From JAXGPP01 sp040766885 (GTDB lineage Bacteria > Planctomycetota > Planctomycetia > Pirellulales > Thermoguttaceae), in assembly GCA_040766885.1 (NCBI GenBank), contig JAXGPP010000004.1, positions 434,001 to 498,000 of the forward strand: 64,000 nt of DNA, read 5' to 3'. The notes beneath the pieces are model-generated. The model had not been told where the DNA came from. It did not search any database and saw nothing but the letters and a program-made list of their open reading frames with translations. Position numbers and translations under genes: made by a program. Numbering within the stretch: position 1 is the stretch's first letter; every line of letters begins with the position of its first letter. Positions 9,708 through 19,016 of the stretch are shown piece by piece.

Positions 9708-11240
9708 ATGGGTACACCATCCGACGAGAACATCGACGGCGAACCGGCCAGTCCGCCGTCCGAGAATCTTCTTCGCCATCGACCTCGCCCGGCAAGCGGT
9801 TGGCTCACCGGGGTGGTGATTCTCCTGGCGGGCATTGTGACTGGCGCGTGGGGCTCGTATTTCGCGATGCGCGGCTCTCCTGCCCCATCGCCTGCGGCGG
9901 CAGAAACGCCGTCCGAGCCCGAGGCGGCCTCTTCACCGGCCGACTCGCCGCCGCCCTCTGTCGCGCCGCCTGCTCAGACTGTCCAGCCGCCGGTTGCGCC
10001 GGCCGCTGATCCGCTGCCCGACTTCCCTGCCGAACGGCCCGAGACCTCACGTGACGCGGTCGAAGAGGGGGAGCAATTGATCGGCCGCATCAATGCGGAT
10101 TTCCCGCAGCGGGCCGACGCTCTGGATATCGTCGCCCGGATCAAGCAATGGCTCGGCAAGGCCGACGAAGCCGTGGTCTACTGGAAGAAATGCCTGGAAT
10201 TGGACTCCGCGTATAGCTACGCCTACCAGCAGATTGGCGCGGTGGCGGCAGGCCGCGGAGAGCAGGCCCAGGCGGTGGAGATGTACACCCGGGCGCTCGA
10301 ACTCGATCCCGCGGCATCCGAGGCGCGGAGCGGCTTGGCCAACACGCTGATTGACTTGGGGAAGCTGGATGAGGCAATCGAGATCCTCAAACGCCACGTT
10401 GCCGCCGAACCGGGCCGTTACGACGGATACGTACTGCTGGGCATGGCCTATCTCCAGGCGCAGAAATACGAACAAGCAAAGGAGAGCTACCAGAACGCAA
10501 TTCGCCTCCACCCGCAGCATGCCAACGCGCATTTTGGGCTGGCAACGGCGTGCGCGCGGCTCGGTCTCACGGAGGAGGCAGCGAGATATCGGCAGGAGTT
10601 CCAGCGGCTTCGCTCCGAAGAGCAGGTCATTCGCAGCCGGGATCGCAGCGAGTACGACGATTCCACCACGATGCGCGAGGGACTGGCGGAGATGTACATA
10701 CTGGCCGCCAGGCTCTACGCGGCCGGCGGTCGACCGGCAGCCGCTGAGAAGATCTGCGAGCGTGCGGCGGCCATTGCTCCGAAGAACGTCGAGGCCCGGC
10801 AAGCACTGGCCATGATGTACCAGCAGAGCGGACGCGTTGTCGAAGCGGTGGAGATGCTGAATCAGGTCGCCGACCTGTCAAAGCCTCGGCACGTATACGA
10901 CCTCGAGATCGCGCGGCTGCAAGCATCCATCGGGCAGTTGGGGCCCGCCGAGCAGACGTTGCGTCGGGCGCTCGATGCTTCGCCCCAGAATCCCGAAGTG
11001 TGCGCGGCACTCGCGCTGTTCCTTCTGCAGACCGACCGCCAGCCCGAAGAGGCCCTGAGACTGGCTCGCAGTGCGGTAGAGCTTGCCCCCGTGGCCGACT
11101 ACTACACACTTCTGGCCGCTGCTTGCGAGTCGAACGGTGATCGTGTGGCTGCTCGGGCAGCAATGTCGCGTGCAATGAGCCTCGACCCGAACAACGCTGC
11201 GATAAGGCAGCATTACGAATCACTGTCTGCAGGCCCTTGA
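9708..11240 (+). CDS. Membrane-anchored TPR protein
   Basis: This 510-residue protein has a cytoplasmic N-terminus, one membrane segment at about residues 32-54 (GWLTGVVILLAGIVTGAWGS) and a Pro/Ala-rich linker. About nine TPR units follow, for example AYQQIGAVAAGRGEQAQAVE, KLDEAIEILKRHVAAEPGRY and YVLLGMAYLQAQKYEQAKE. TPRs form protein-binding superhelices, so this is probably a periplasmic or surface scaffold. Its stop is 4 nt before the start of the CRTAC1/FG-GAP gene, so the two are translationally linked. TPR plus ASPIC/UnbV pairing recurs in planctomycetes, but the function is not established. Confidence 0.88.
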   Translation: MGTPSDENIDGEPASPPSENLLRHRPRPASGWLTGVVILLAGIVTGAWGSYFAMRGSPAPSPAAAETPSEPEAASSPADSPPPSVAPPAQTVQPPVAPAADPLPDFPAERPETSRDAVEEGEQLIGRINADFPQRADALDIVARIKQWLGKADEAVVYWKKCLELDSAYSYAYQQIGAVAAGRGEQAQAVEMYTRALELDPAASEARSGLANTLIDLGKLDEAIEILKRHVAAEPGRYDGYVLLGMAYLQAQKYEQAKESYQNAIRLHPQHANAHFGLATACARLGLTEEAARYRQEFQRLRSEEQVIRSRDRSEYDDSTTMREGLAEMYILAARLYAAGGRPAAAEKICERAAAIAPKNVEARQALAMMYQQSGRVVEAVEMLNQVADLSKPRHVYDLEIARLQASIGQLGPAEQTLRRALDASPQNPEVCAALALFLLQTDRQPEEALRLARSAVELAPVADYYTLLAAACESNGDRVAARAAMSRAMSLDPNNAAIRQHYESLSAGP

Positions 11241-11244
11241 GATC

Positions 11245-13020
11245 ATGATCGCCGCCGTCCGCATGTCCCTCGCTGCGTTGTGTCGACCTTTCAGACGAAC
11301 GCCATCTCGCGTCAGTGGCTGCAGCAGTAGGCGAAAGCCGGTCTGCCGCCCGGTATATGGGATATGGTACATGGTCCGTCTGGTGTTACTCGACGCGGCG
11401 ATTGGCCACGCCATAACGGCGGCCGGGGCAGAGCCGTCGATCCAGCTTCACGACGTGACGGCCGAGACGGGAATTACTTTCCGCCACACGGATGGCGGCG
11501 GCGGTCAGCGGTACATTGTCGAATACGTCAGCGCCGGCTTGGCGACATTCGACTACAACGGCGACGGATTGATCGACATCTACTTCCTCAACGGCGCGCC
11601 ATTGAAAGGCACCAAAGCCGATTTACCCCCCCGCGATGCCCTGTGGCGCAACGACGGCGACTTTCGCTTCACCGACGTGACCGACGAAGCCGGCGTCGGA
11701 GACCTCGAACACGGGTTGGGAGTGACCGCCGCCGATTTCGACAACGACGGCGACCTGGACCTCTATGTGAACAACTTCGGCCCTAATGCCTTGTATCGCA
11801 ACAATGGCGACGGCACGTTCACCGATATTGCCGGCCAGGCTGGCGTGCGGGCCTCGAATGTTGGGGCCGCCGTAAGCTTTCTCGACATTGAAGGGGACGG
11901 CGATCTCGATCTCTTCGTGGGCAACTATGTCAAGTTCTCCTACGAGACTCACGTTCCACAGATGCTCCGCGGTGTGCCGGTCTATCCCAGTCCGTTGCAG
12001 TACGAGGCCGATCCCGACCAGCTGTACCGAAACAATGCCGACGGCACCTTTACCGATGTGACCGAGAAGTCCGGATTGGGAAAGCACCTCGGCCGTTGCA
12101 TGGGCGGGGTATCGGCCGACTTCGATAGTGACGGTGATACCGACATTCTCGTCGGCAACGATGTCATGGCGAACTATCTCTTCCAGAACGATGGTCAGGG
12201 GCAGTTCGACGAGGTCGGTGTGATCAGCGGTTTTGCCTACGATTTCGGCGGCATTCCGCAGGGCAGCATGGGAGTCGAGTGCGGCGACTACGACAACGAT
12301 GGCCGGCTCGATTTCTATGTCACTTCATATCAGAGGGAAATGGCCACGCTGTACCACAATCTGGGCGACGGCTTCTTCGAGGATGTGAGCCGTGTGACCG
12401 GGGCCGCCAGTGGCACCCTCAACCAGGTCACTTGGGGCTCGGGGATGATCGACTTCGATAACGATGGCGATCGCGACCTTTACATTGCCTGCGGCTATTT
12501 CGACGATCGGCCTGAGCAGCCGAACGATCCGGCGGCCTACTGCGCACAGAACGTCCTCCTGCTGAATGCCGGGGGACGATTCGTCGACGTTTCGCAGAAC
12601 GCGGGCGACGGCATGCGCGTCAAGTTAAGCAGCCGCGGAGCGGCGTTCGACGACCTGGACAACGACGGCGATGTGGACGTCGTCGTGCTCAACAGCCGCC
12701 ATGGTCCGACGGTCCTCCGCAATGACTCGCCCGGCAACAAGCACTGGATCGAGATCCAGTTGCGTGGTGCGGAGGCCAATCGCGATGGAGTAGGCTCGCA
12801 GATCAAAGTGTTCGCAGGCGACTTGATCCAACTCGCCGAGGTGCACAGCGGCCGCAGCTACCAGAGCCACTTCGGCAACCGTCTGCATTTTGGCCTGGGG
12901 CCGCATGCCCGGATCGACCGTATCGAGGTCCGCTGGTCGGGTGGCGACGTGCAGACCATCGAGGATGTCGCCTCGGACCAGCTTTTCGTCATTACTGAGA
13001 CCTCTCCCGGCCTTCGATAG
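11245..13020 (+). CDS. CRTAC1 family FG-GAP/ASPIC-UnbV repeat protein
   Basis: This 591-residue beta-propeller-type protein carries repeated calcium-binding turns: DYNGDGLIDIYF, DFDNDGDLDLYVNN, DIEGDGDLDLFVGN, DSDGDTDILVGND, DYDNDGRLDFYV, DFDNDGDRDLYI and DLDNDGDVDVVVLN. The C-terminal ASPIC/UnbV module includes GSQIKVFAGD, SGRSYQSHFGNRLHFGLG and IEVRWSGGDVQTI. ATG 11245 is 4 nt after the TPR stop. A later ATG at 11371 (MVRLVLLDAA) would remove a basic, cysteine-containing N-terminus that is a poor signal peptide, so the start is uncertain. The protein is probably extracellular or periplasmic. The biochemical role is unknown. Confidence 0.88.
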   Translation: MIAAVRMSLAALCRPFRRTPSRVSGCSSRRKPVCRPVYGIWYMVRLVLLDAAIGHAITAAGAEPSIQLHDVTAETGITFRHTDGGGGQRYIVEYVSAGLATFDYNGDGLIDIYFLNGAPLKGTKADLPPRDALWRNDGDFRFTDVTDEAGVGDLEHGLGVTAADFDNDGDLDLYVNNFGPNALYRNNGDGTFTDIAGQAGVRASNVGAAVSFLDIEGDGDLDLFVGNYVKFSYETHVPQMLRGVPVYPSPLQYEADPDQLYRNNADGTFTDVTEKSGLGKHLGRCMGGVSADFDSDGDTDILVGNDVMANYLFQNDGQGQFDEVGVISGFAYDFGGIPQGSMGVECGDYDNDGRLDFYVTSYQREMATLYHNLGDGFFEDVSRVTGAASGTLNQVTWGSGMIDFDNDGDRDLYIACGYFDDRPEQPNDPAAYCAQNVLLLNAGGRFVDVSQNAGDGMRVKLSSRGAAFDDLDNDGDVDVVVLNSRHGPTVLRNDSPGNKHWIEIQLRGAEANRDGVGSQIKVFAGDLIQLAEVHSGRSYQSHFGNRLHFGLGPHARIDRIEVRWSGGDVQTIEDVASDQLFVITETSPGLR

Positions 13021-13232
13021 GGTGGCCCGGGCTTCCGAGTCAGTGTTTCGGGGGGCGGGTTGATGCATGCCTGCGGCACCGAATCCGCGTTCTACGGCCG
13101 TCTTTTCGTCTACCCGGCCGGGCACGAGTTCGCTACAATCCTGCCCGCTACGGCGATCTCCTGAACGGGACGTCAGGCATTGGCTCGCCCGGCTTCCTCC
13201 TCTCCCCCCGGCGGTTCCCACGTTCGTTGTCG

Positions 13233-15032
13233 ATGGCTGTGCGCTCCAATAGGTCGCTGCTGTTGCGGTTGCTGGCGCTTGCCAGCGAGTATCGTCGGGG
13301 CTGCGCACGCCTGGTGGTGCTGCAAGCACTGCTGTTGGCGCTCAACGTGGCCGCGCTCGCGCTCAGCGGCATGGCAATCGACGTGATCAAGGTCCAGGCC
13401 GGCGCCAGTGGAGGTCCTGCATCGGAAGCGATCAGGCAGGTGGCGGCACTCGCGGCAGGAATCCTCGTGGTCGCCGCCGTACGGTCGCTTCTCAACTACC
13501 GCTATGCCGTGGCCTCGGCCCAATTGCTGCAAGGCGAAATCGTCGTCGACCTCCGCCAGCGCGTGTATGGAAAACTACAGCAGCTGCCATCAACCTTTTA
13601 CGGAAAGAACCTCACCGGATCTCTCATCGCCCGAGTGACGAGCGACGTGCAGGCCGTGCGACTGTTCATCGACGGCGTCGTGCTGCAATTGGTGATCCTC
13701 GCCTTGGCGATGGCGTTCTACGTGGCATACATGATCACCATCGACGTTCGTCTGACGCTCTTGTGTCTGGGAACCACACCCGGCATGTGGCTGATGTCGG
13801 CCGCGTTTTCCCGGTCGGTTCGCCCGGCTTATGTGCGGAATCGGGAACTGGTCGACCGCATGCTGCTGGTGATTACCGAAAACGTGTTCGGAGTACAGGT
13901 GGTGAAGGCCCTGTCGCGGCAGGCGGCGGAGGCTGCCAAGTTCCGCGCCGCGAACCAGGCGGTTCACGATCACAAGCGGACGATCTTCCATCGCGTGAGC
14001 CTGTTCAGCCCGGGGGTCGAACTGCTGCTGGCCGTAAACCAGGCGGTGCTGCTGGGTTACGGTGGCTACCTGGTGATCGAGGGCCGGCTGGCTCTGGGAA
14101 TGGGGCTGGTGGTCTTCTTCGGGTTGCTGCAGCAGTTCTCGGCCCAGATTACCAAGGTTACGGGCATCATCAACAGCGTGCAGGAGAGCCTGGCCGCTGC
14201 CGAACGAGTATTCAGTGTGGTCGACGCACCGATCGAAGTGCGGGATCGGCCGGCGGCCCGCCGCATGACGCGATCGCGGGGACTGGTCGAATTGGCTGGC
14301 GTTTCATTCGCTTACGGCGACCAGGGCCGCGTCCTGAACGACATCAACCTGCGAATCGAGCCGGGCGAATGCGTCGCGATTTTTGGTGCCACGGGGTCGG
14401 GCAAGACATCGCTTCTGCATATGATTCCGCGACTCCACGAGGCAACCGCCGGCCGTGTGCTGGTTGACGGCGTCGACGTCCGCGATTGGCGGCTCGCCGA
14501 CCTGAGGCAGAACGTGGCCATCGTCCTGCAGGAATCTTTCCTGTTCAGCGACACGGTGGCAGCCAATATCGCCTGCCGCCGGGTGGATGCCTTGGACGGC
14601 CGGATCGCCCGCGCGGCCGCCATTGCCGCAGCCGATGAGTTCATCGCTCGAATGCCGCAGGGCTACGGGACCGTGTTGCGGGAACGCGGCAAAGATCTGT
14701 CGGGCGGACAGCGACAGCGGCTGGCGCTTGCCCGGGCACTCGTTCTTGAACCGCCGATCCTGCTTCTCGACGATTCGACTTCGGCCGTTGACGCCGCAAC
14801 CGAACAGCGGATTCTGCGCGGAATTCGCAGCTTCATGCCGGGCCAGACGCTTGTTCTGGTTTCGCATCGCACGAGCACGCTCGCCTGGGCCGACCGGATT
14901 GTGGTCGTCGAACGGGGGAGGATTGTGGAGACGGGAAGCCACGCTCAGCTTGCGGCCGCAGGCGGCATCTATGAACGAACGATCGCGCGACGGATTCAGG
15001 ATGAGCATCGCGAGCTGGCAGTAGCCGCGTGA
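13233..15032 (+). CDS. ABC exporter half-transporter, subunit A (degenerate Walker B)
   Basis: This 599-residue protein has an N-terminal type-1 ABC transmembrane domain (about six segments to residue 325) and a C-terminal nucleotide-binding domain. Walker A is GATGSGKT (385-392), the signature is a canonical LSGGQ (489-493) and the switch His is H545. Walker B reads ILLLDD (509-514), so the catalytic glutamate is aspartate (D514). This matches the non-hydrolysing site of asymmetric heterodimeric exporters. ATG 13233 is used; a TTG two codons upstream is also open and neither has a clear ribosome-binding site. The partner gene begins 17 nt downstream. The substrate, a lipid, drug or peptide, is unknown. 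Confidence 0.92.
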   Translation: MAVRSNRSLLLRLLALASEYRRGCARLVVLQALLLALNVAALALSGMAIDVIKVQAGASGGPASEAIRQVAALAAGILVVAAVRSLLNYRYAVASAQLLQGEIVVDLRQRVYGKLQQLPSTFYGKNLTGSLIARVTSDVQAVRLFIDGVVLQLVILALAMAFYVAYMITIDVRLTLLCLGTTPGMWLMSAAFSRSVRPAYVRNRELVDRMLLVITENVFGVQVVKALSRQAAEAAKFRAANQAVHDHKRTIFHRVSLFSPGVELLLAVNQAVLLGYGGYLVIEGRLALGMGLVVFFGLLQQFSAQITKVTGIINSVQESLAAAERVFSVVDAPIEVRDRPAARRMTRSRGLVELAGVSFAYGDQGRVLNDINLRIEPGECVAIFGATGSGKTSLLHMIPRLHEATAGRVLVDGVDVRDWRLADLRQNVAIVLQESFLFSDTVAANIACRRVDALDGRIARAAAIAAADEFIARMPQGYGTVLRERGKDLSGGQRQRLALARALVLEPPILLLDDSTSAVDAATEQRILRGIRSFMPGQTLVLVSHRTSTLAWADRIVVVERGRIVETGSHAQLAAAGGIYERTIARRIQDEHRELAVAA

Positions 15033-15048
15033 CGGAAGGTGGGGTGTC

Positions 15049-16944
15049 GTGCAACGTATGCGGATGATTGGCGCGGTATGGAAGCGGGTGCGCCAGGCGG
15101 TTTTGTCGCTTGGCCGGTGGACGCACGCCGGCAGGGCTGGTGCCTTGCCTCACCCCCAAACCCACGCGGCGGACGAGGCCGAGCTTGAGGAATCCGAGCG
15201 GCCTCTCGACTGGGGGCTGATCGGCTGGCTGTATGGCTACACCCGGCCGCACGCTCGGATGCGGAATGCTCTGGCGGCGATCGTCATCATCCGCTCGGTC
15301 CAACTGCCGCTTTTGGCGTGGACGATTACGGCCATTATCAACGGCCCGATTACCGGCGGCTCGACGCAGGGGCTGGTGTGGGGCGTCGCCGGATTCCTCG
15401 CCCTGGCGGCTCTTACGCAACTGACGTTCTACTTCCGCCAGCGGTGGGCGCTCGACCTGGGCGAAGCGGTTGTTCGCGACATGCGCGGCGAACTCTTCGC
15501 GCATCTGCAGACTATGCAGATGGACTTCTTCAATCGCACCAGACTGGGGCGGATCATCAGCCGCTTCTCGTCCGACGCCGAAGCCGTGCGCGCCGGCGTG
15601 CAGGACGTGTTTTTCCGCACGCTCGTCGGGTCGGGACAGATGACCGTTGCGGGCGGTCTCATGTTGTGGGCCGACGGCCTGCTGTTCGCCCTTGTGGCGA
15701 GCTTGATGGGCGTGTTGTGGGGCCTCAACCGCCACTTCCGCCGACGGCTCAGCCAGGTCCACCGCGACGTGCAGGAGAGTTTCAGCCGCGTGACATCCAA
15801 TGTTGCCGAAGCGATCCAGGGGGTGCAGGTCACCCAATCGTTGGTGCAGGAAACGGCGAAAACGCGCGACTTCCGCGACCTCGCATCGTACCACGCCGAG
15901 AACAACCTCCGCGCCGCGCGGACGGCTGGCGTCTTTCTCCCGATGTTGGAGCTCAACAGTCAGGCGTTTCTGGCCATCTTGCTCGTGGTGGGCGGCTACC
16001 GGGTGCTAAGTCCCTCGCAGGCAATGCCTTTGGCCGACCTGATTCAGTTCATCTTTCTGGCAAACCTGTTCTTTCAGCCGGTGCAGGTTCTCGGCGAGCA
16101 GTATAACCAGGCCTTGGTGGCGATGGCTGGGGCGGAGCGAATTCGGCACTTGCTCAGCCAAACGCCCGAGTGGACCGACCCGCCCCATGCGGTCCGGCCG
16201 GCGCAGGTCTTCGGCCACGTGCGTTTTGAGAACGTCACGTTTGGTTACGATCCTGACAGTCCCGTGCTCCAGGCGGTGACCTTTGCGGCCTCGCCCGGCC
16301 AGACGGTGGCTCTTGTGGGACACACGGGCAGCGGGAAGACTTCGGTAATCAACCTGCTGGCCAAGTACTACATGCCGACCTCCGGCCGCATCCTGCTCGA
16401 CGGCCGCGACATGCGCGAACTCGACGCACACTGGCTGCGACGGCAGATGGGCGTGGTCCTGCAGCAGAACCTGCTCTTCACCGGCAGCGTGCGCGAGAAT
16501 ATCCGGTTGGGCCGGCCCGATGCGACCGACGACGACGTGAGGCGGACACTCGCCGACCTCGGCTGCCTCGACATGTTCGAATCACTGGCCGACGGGCTGG
16601 ATACCGAAGTCGGCGAGTCGGGCGCGAACCTGTCGCTGGGACAGCGGCAACTCGTCTGTTTTGCCCGAGCGATGGTGGCCAATCCGCAACTTGTCATCCT
16701 CGACGAGGCAACGAGCTCGGTCGATCCGGCCACCGAGCGGCGGATCCAGGTCGCACTCGAACGTTTGTTGCACGGTCGGACAGCCTTTGTGATCGCCCAC
16801 CGCCTGAGTACCGTCGAGAATGCCGACCTGGTGCTTGTGCTCGACGGCGGCCGGATCGTCGAGCGGGGGAGCCACCATGAACTCCTCGCCCGCGGCGGCC
16901 CTTATGCCCAACTTGAACGCCAGTCCCGGGGACTTGCCGCGTGA
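15049..16944 (+). CDS. ABC exporter half-transporter, subunit B (variant signature LSLGQ)
   Basis: This is a 631-residue fused membrane-ATPase half-transporter. It has a 60-residue N-terminal extension before the first membrane helix, then a type-1 ABC membrane domain. In the nucleotide-binding domain, Walker A is GHTGSGKT (424-431), Walker B has the intact catalytic pair D552-E553 and the switch His is H584. The signature is LSLGQ (528-532) instead of LSGGQ. Together with subunit A this predicts one active and one degenerate site at the dimer interface. The GTG start at 15049 follows GAAGGTGGGG at suitable spacing; ATGs at 15058 and 15064 are alternatives. Confidence 0.92.
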   Translation: MQRMRMIGAVWKRVRQAVLSLGRWTHAGRAGALPHPQTHAADEAELEESERPLDWGLIGWLYGYTRPHARMRNALAAIVIIRSVQLPLLAWTITAIINGPITGGSTQGLVWGVAGFLALAALTQLTFYFRQRWALDLGEAVVRDMRGELFAHLQTMQMDFFNRTRLGRIISRFSSDAEAVRAGVQDVFFRTLVGSGQMTVAGGLMLWADGLLFALVASLMGVLWGLNRHFRRRLSQVHRDVQESFSRVTSNVAEAIQGVQVTQSLVQETAKTRDFRDLASYHAENNLRAARTAGVFLPMLELNSQAFLAILLVVGGYRVLSPSQAMPLADLIQFIFLANLFFQPVQVLGEQYNQALVAMAGAERIRHLLSQTPEWTDPPHAVRPAQVFGHVRFENVTFGYDPDSPVLQAVTFAASPGQTVALVGHTGSGKTSVINLLAKYYMPTSGRILLDGRDMRELDAHWLRRQMGVVLQQNLLFTGSVRENIRLGRPDATDDDVRRTLADLGCLDMFESLADGLDTEVGESGANLSLGQRQLVCFARAMVANPQLVILDEATSSVDPATERRIQVALERLLHGRTAFVIAHRLSTVENADLVLVLDGGRIVERGSHHELLARGGPYAQLERQSRGLAA

Positions 16945-16970
16945 ACGGCGAAGCATTGGCCGACCAACGA

Positions 16971-17342
16971 TTAGTGCATCCCCAGCGGTAGATAGTAGAG
17001 CACGTCCACCCATTCATCGCGTTCGCTGGCCGAGTACACCAGTACCAGGTCGTTCAGAATCGAACTTGCCGACTGGTTCGTGGCTACCACCAGTACACCC
17101 CACGTGTGATGGCCCGCGCTGAGGTGTCGCCCAATCCAATCGGGAAATGTCGAGCGATCAGCGGTAATGAGAATCATTTGCCGCTGTTCGCAATAGGCTA
17201 GAAGCTCCAGGTCGGATACGCCCTTGGCGGGAGCATCGCCTTCGCCCACCCGAGCAACAACAACCTCCGGCAATCGTCGGCGGAGGCCACGCGCCAAGGC
17301 GGCCGGAACGCACTCGTCAAGCAGGAACTGGCAACGGCTCAT
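16971..17342 (-). CDS. DUF5615-type PIN-like protein (candidate toxin)
   Basis: This 123-residue protein resembles the DUF5615/Mut7-C PIN-like group. Acidic residues expected of the nuclease site are visible: D8-E9 in FLLDECVP, D43/E45 in KGVSDLELLAYC, and D61 in LITADRSTF. The start overlaps the upstream DUF433 gene by four bases (ATGA), so the two are co-translated. DUF433-DUF5615 pairs are widely annotated as toxin-antitoxin-like modules. Activity is inferred from this arrangement, not shown. Its 3' end faces the end of the ABC exporter gene. Confidence 0.8.
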   Translation of the reverse strand: MSRCQFLLDECVPAALARGLRRRLPEVVVARVGEGDAPAKGVSDLELLAYCEQRQMILITADRSTFPDWIGRHLSAGHHTWGVLVVATNQSASSILNDLVLVYSASERDEWVDVLYYLPLGMH

Positions 17343-17662
17343 CCCGCAGCCCGCTTCTGTGCAAGCTGCCGAAGACGCCGGGCGGGTTCTGGAATTGCGG
17401 TTTCATCCTGGGCCCTTCGTGCCGTGAGCGCCCGTCGTTGCCAATTCGCCAGGTACTCGTCAACCTCGTTCCGATTGCGCAGGTACCAGGCGATCACTCC
17501 ATACACCTGATCGAGCGTTGTCGTCGGATAATCGAGCGATATTTCTTCCGGAAGTCGTCCCGCAAGATAGGCTGTCAGTATGTGCTCGACGCCCACGCGA
17601 GTAGCACGAACTCGCAAATCGTCGGGGGCGTAGGGCTCGATGTAGCGGTCGTCGTCCAACAT
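17339..17662 (-). CDS. DUF433 protein (candidate antitoxin)
   Basis: This 107-residue protein has a DUF433 domain with a predicted helix-turn-helix: RVGVEHILTAYLAGRLPEEI followed by YPTTTLDQVYGVIAWYL. This spacing is characteristic of the family. A basic tail (RRLRQLAQKRAAG) follows. DUF433 proteins usually sit next to PIN-like DUF5615 proteins, as here with an ATGA overlap, and are thought to bind DNA and neutralise the partner. No good ribosome-binding site is visible before the ATG. I see no recognisable gene in the 228 nt upstream. Confidence 0.8.
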   Translation of the reverse strand: MLDDDRYIEPYAPDDLRVRATRVGVEHILTAYLAGRLPEEISLDYPTTTLDQVYGVIAWYLRNRNEVDEYLANWQRRALTARRAQDETAIPEPARRLRQLAQKRAAG

Positions 17663-17890
17663 GGCTCTGCCGCCCGAGTGAAGATGGGTGCTGTGTACTA
17701 CTATGGTCTGCCAGCATTGGAAATGAACCGGACTCCATCGCGGCTGGAGTCAAGGCCGGCCCCCTTGCTCCCCGGCTCATTCGCCAAGCGAACACCAATC
17801 AATAGTACATGCCGAGATTCTCGGTTTCAATCTCCGGAAACCCGCTCTCGCCTTCGCGTTTGCGCTGCGTTCGACGAAGTCCGGCCGCTG

Positions 17891-18883
17891 CTACGGCTTC
17901 CTCGCGATCACGATCGAATTCATGTCGCTGGTCTTCACCGCCAGCCGGGGGTCGACGAAGCCGGCGGCCTGGAGGTCTTCGGCAAACTCCTGAAAGGTGA
18001 ACGTGCCGCCGGTTTCAGTTCCCGCGAGCATGTTGATGGCGAACATCGCCCCCTCTACCGGCGCTGTCCGCGAGGGCTCCATGACAATGTCGCGGATGGC
18101 GATTCGGCCGCCCGGTTCCAGCGCGCGGAACACCTTGGCAAATAGCTCTCGGTTGTGCTTGCGCGAGTGCTGATGCACGATCGCGCTGACCCACGCGAAG
18201 TCGGCGCCGGACGGCAATTCGTCGACATAGAAATCGCCCGGTGCGAACTGCACCCGTTCGAAGAACTCGGTTCCCTTGAACCTCTCGTGCGCCTGACCGA
18301 TCGCGTCTGGCAGGTCGAAGATCGTCGCCTTCGCTCCGGGCGCCGCCCGCAATAGCGCCATCGTCCACGTGCCCGAGGCGCCACCCACGTCAAGCGCGTG
18401 CTTGAAATCGAGCGGCCCCATCGTGGCGACTACTTGGTTGGCCACCGGGGCATTGATGGCGTGCATCGCGGCGACGAAAGCGGCACGGTCGGCCGCCGGC
18501 CCTCGAATGCTCGCCGGCCGTGGCGATGGGATGCCCGCCCGAACCGTCCACGCCAATTGCGACCACCCGCGCAAAATGACCATGCGGTGCCGAATCATCG
18601 GCAGCGTCGACTCCGGGCAATCGTCCACCAAGTAGGGTGCAATCGCCTCGGGTACGGAATACGTTTCACCCTGTTTGTCCAGCACCTCCAGCGCCACCAG
18701 GGCGTCCAGAAGGATGGTGATTCCGCGGAGATCGGCGTCGAGTCGCTCTGCGGCGCGCTGGGCCGTCATGGGCTCATTGCGCAGCCGGGTAAACAGGTCG
18801 AGTTCCGCGGCGGCTCCCAGAACACAGGCTGGGCCGAAGCCGGCCGACAAATCCAGGATCCGCTCTCGTTCGGGCGAATTCAT
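17891..18883 (-). CDS. SAM-dependent O-methyltransferase (class I, dimerising type)
   Basis: This 330-residue protein has the two-domain layout of small-molecule O-methyltransferases. The N-terminal winged-helix dimerisation domain covers about 1-100 (FGPACVLGAAAELDLFTRL, AERLDADLRGITILLDALVAL). A Rossmann SAM-binding domain follows, with motif I LDVGGASGTW, an acidic strand-2 end in FDLPDAI, and GDFYVDELP. The His in VSAIVHQHS aligns with the catalytic-base region of the family. The substrate is unknown, and no biosynthetic neighbours are visible. It is transcribed divergently from the transglutaminase pair. Confidence 0.85.
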   Translation of the reverse strand: MNSPERERILDLSAGFGPACVLGAAAELDLFTRLRNEPMTAQRAAERLDADLRGITILLDALVALEVLDKQGETYSVPEAIAPYLVDDCPESTLPMIRHRMVILRGWSQLAWTVRAGIPSPRPASIRGPAADRAAFVAAMHAINAPVANQVVATMGPLDFKHALDVGGASGTWTMALLRAAPGAKATIFDLPDAIGQAHERFKGTEFFERVQFAPGDFYVDELPSGADFAWVSAIVHQHSRKHNRELFAKVFRALEPGGRIAIRDIVMEPSRTAPVEGAMFAINMLAGTETGGTFTFQEFAEDLQAAGFVDPRLAVKTSDMNSIVIARKP

Positions 18884-19016
18884 ATCAGTCTCAGTGGGGG
18901 GCTGTTGATTTTGCGAACCGGTTGTGACGACTCTAGCGGTCCGGCCGCCCGCGGACCAGTCCCGCCTGAGGGGGACGGGAGAATGGCGAGGGATGAACGA
19001 TGGAGGTTGAATTAGA

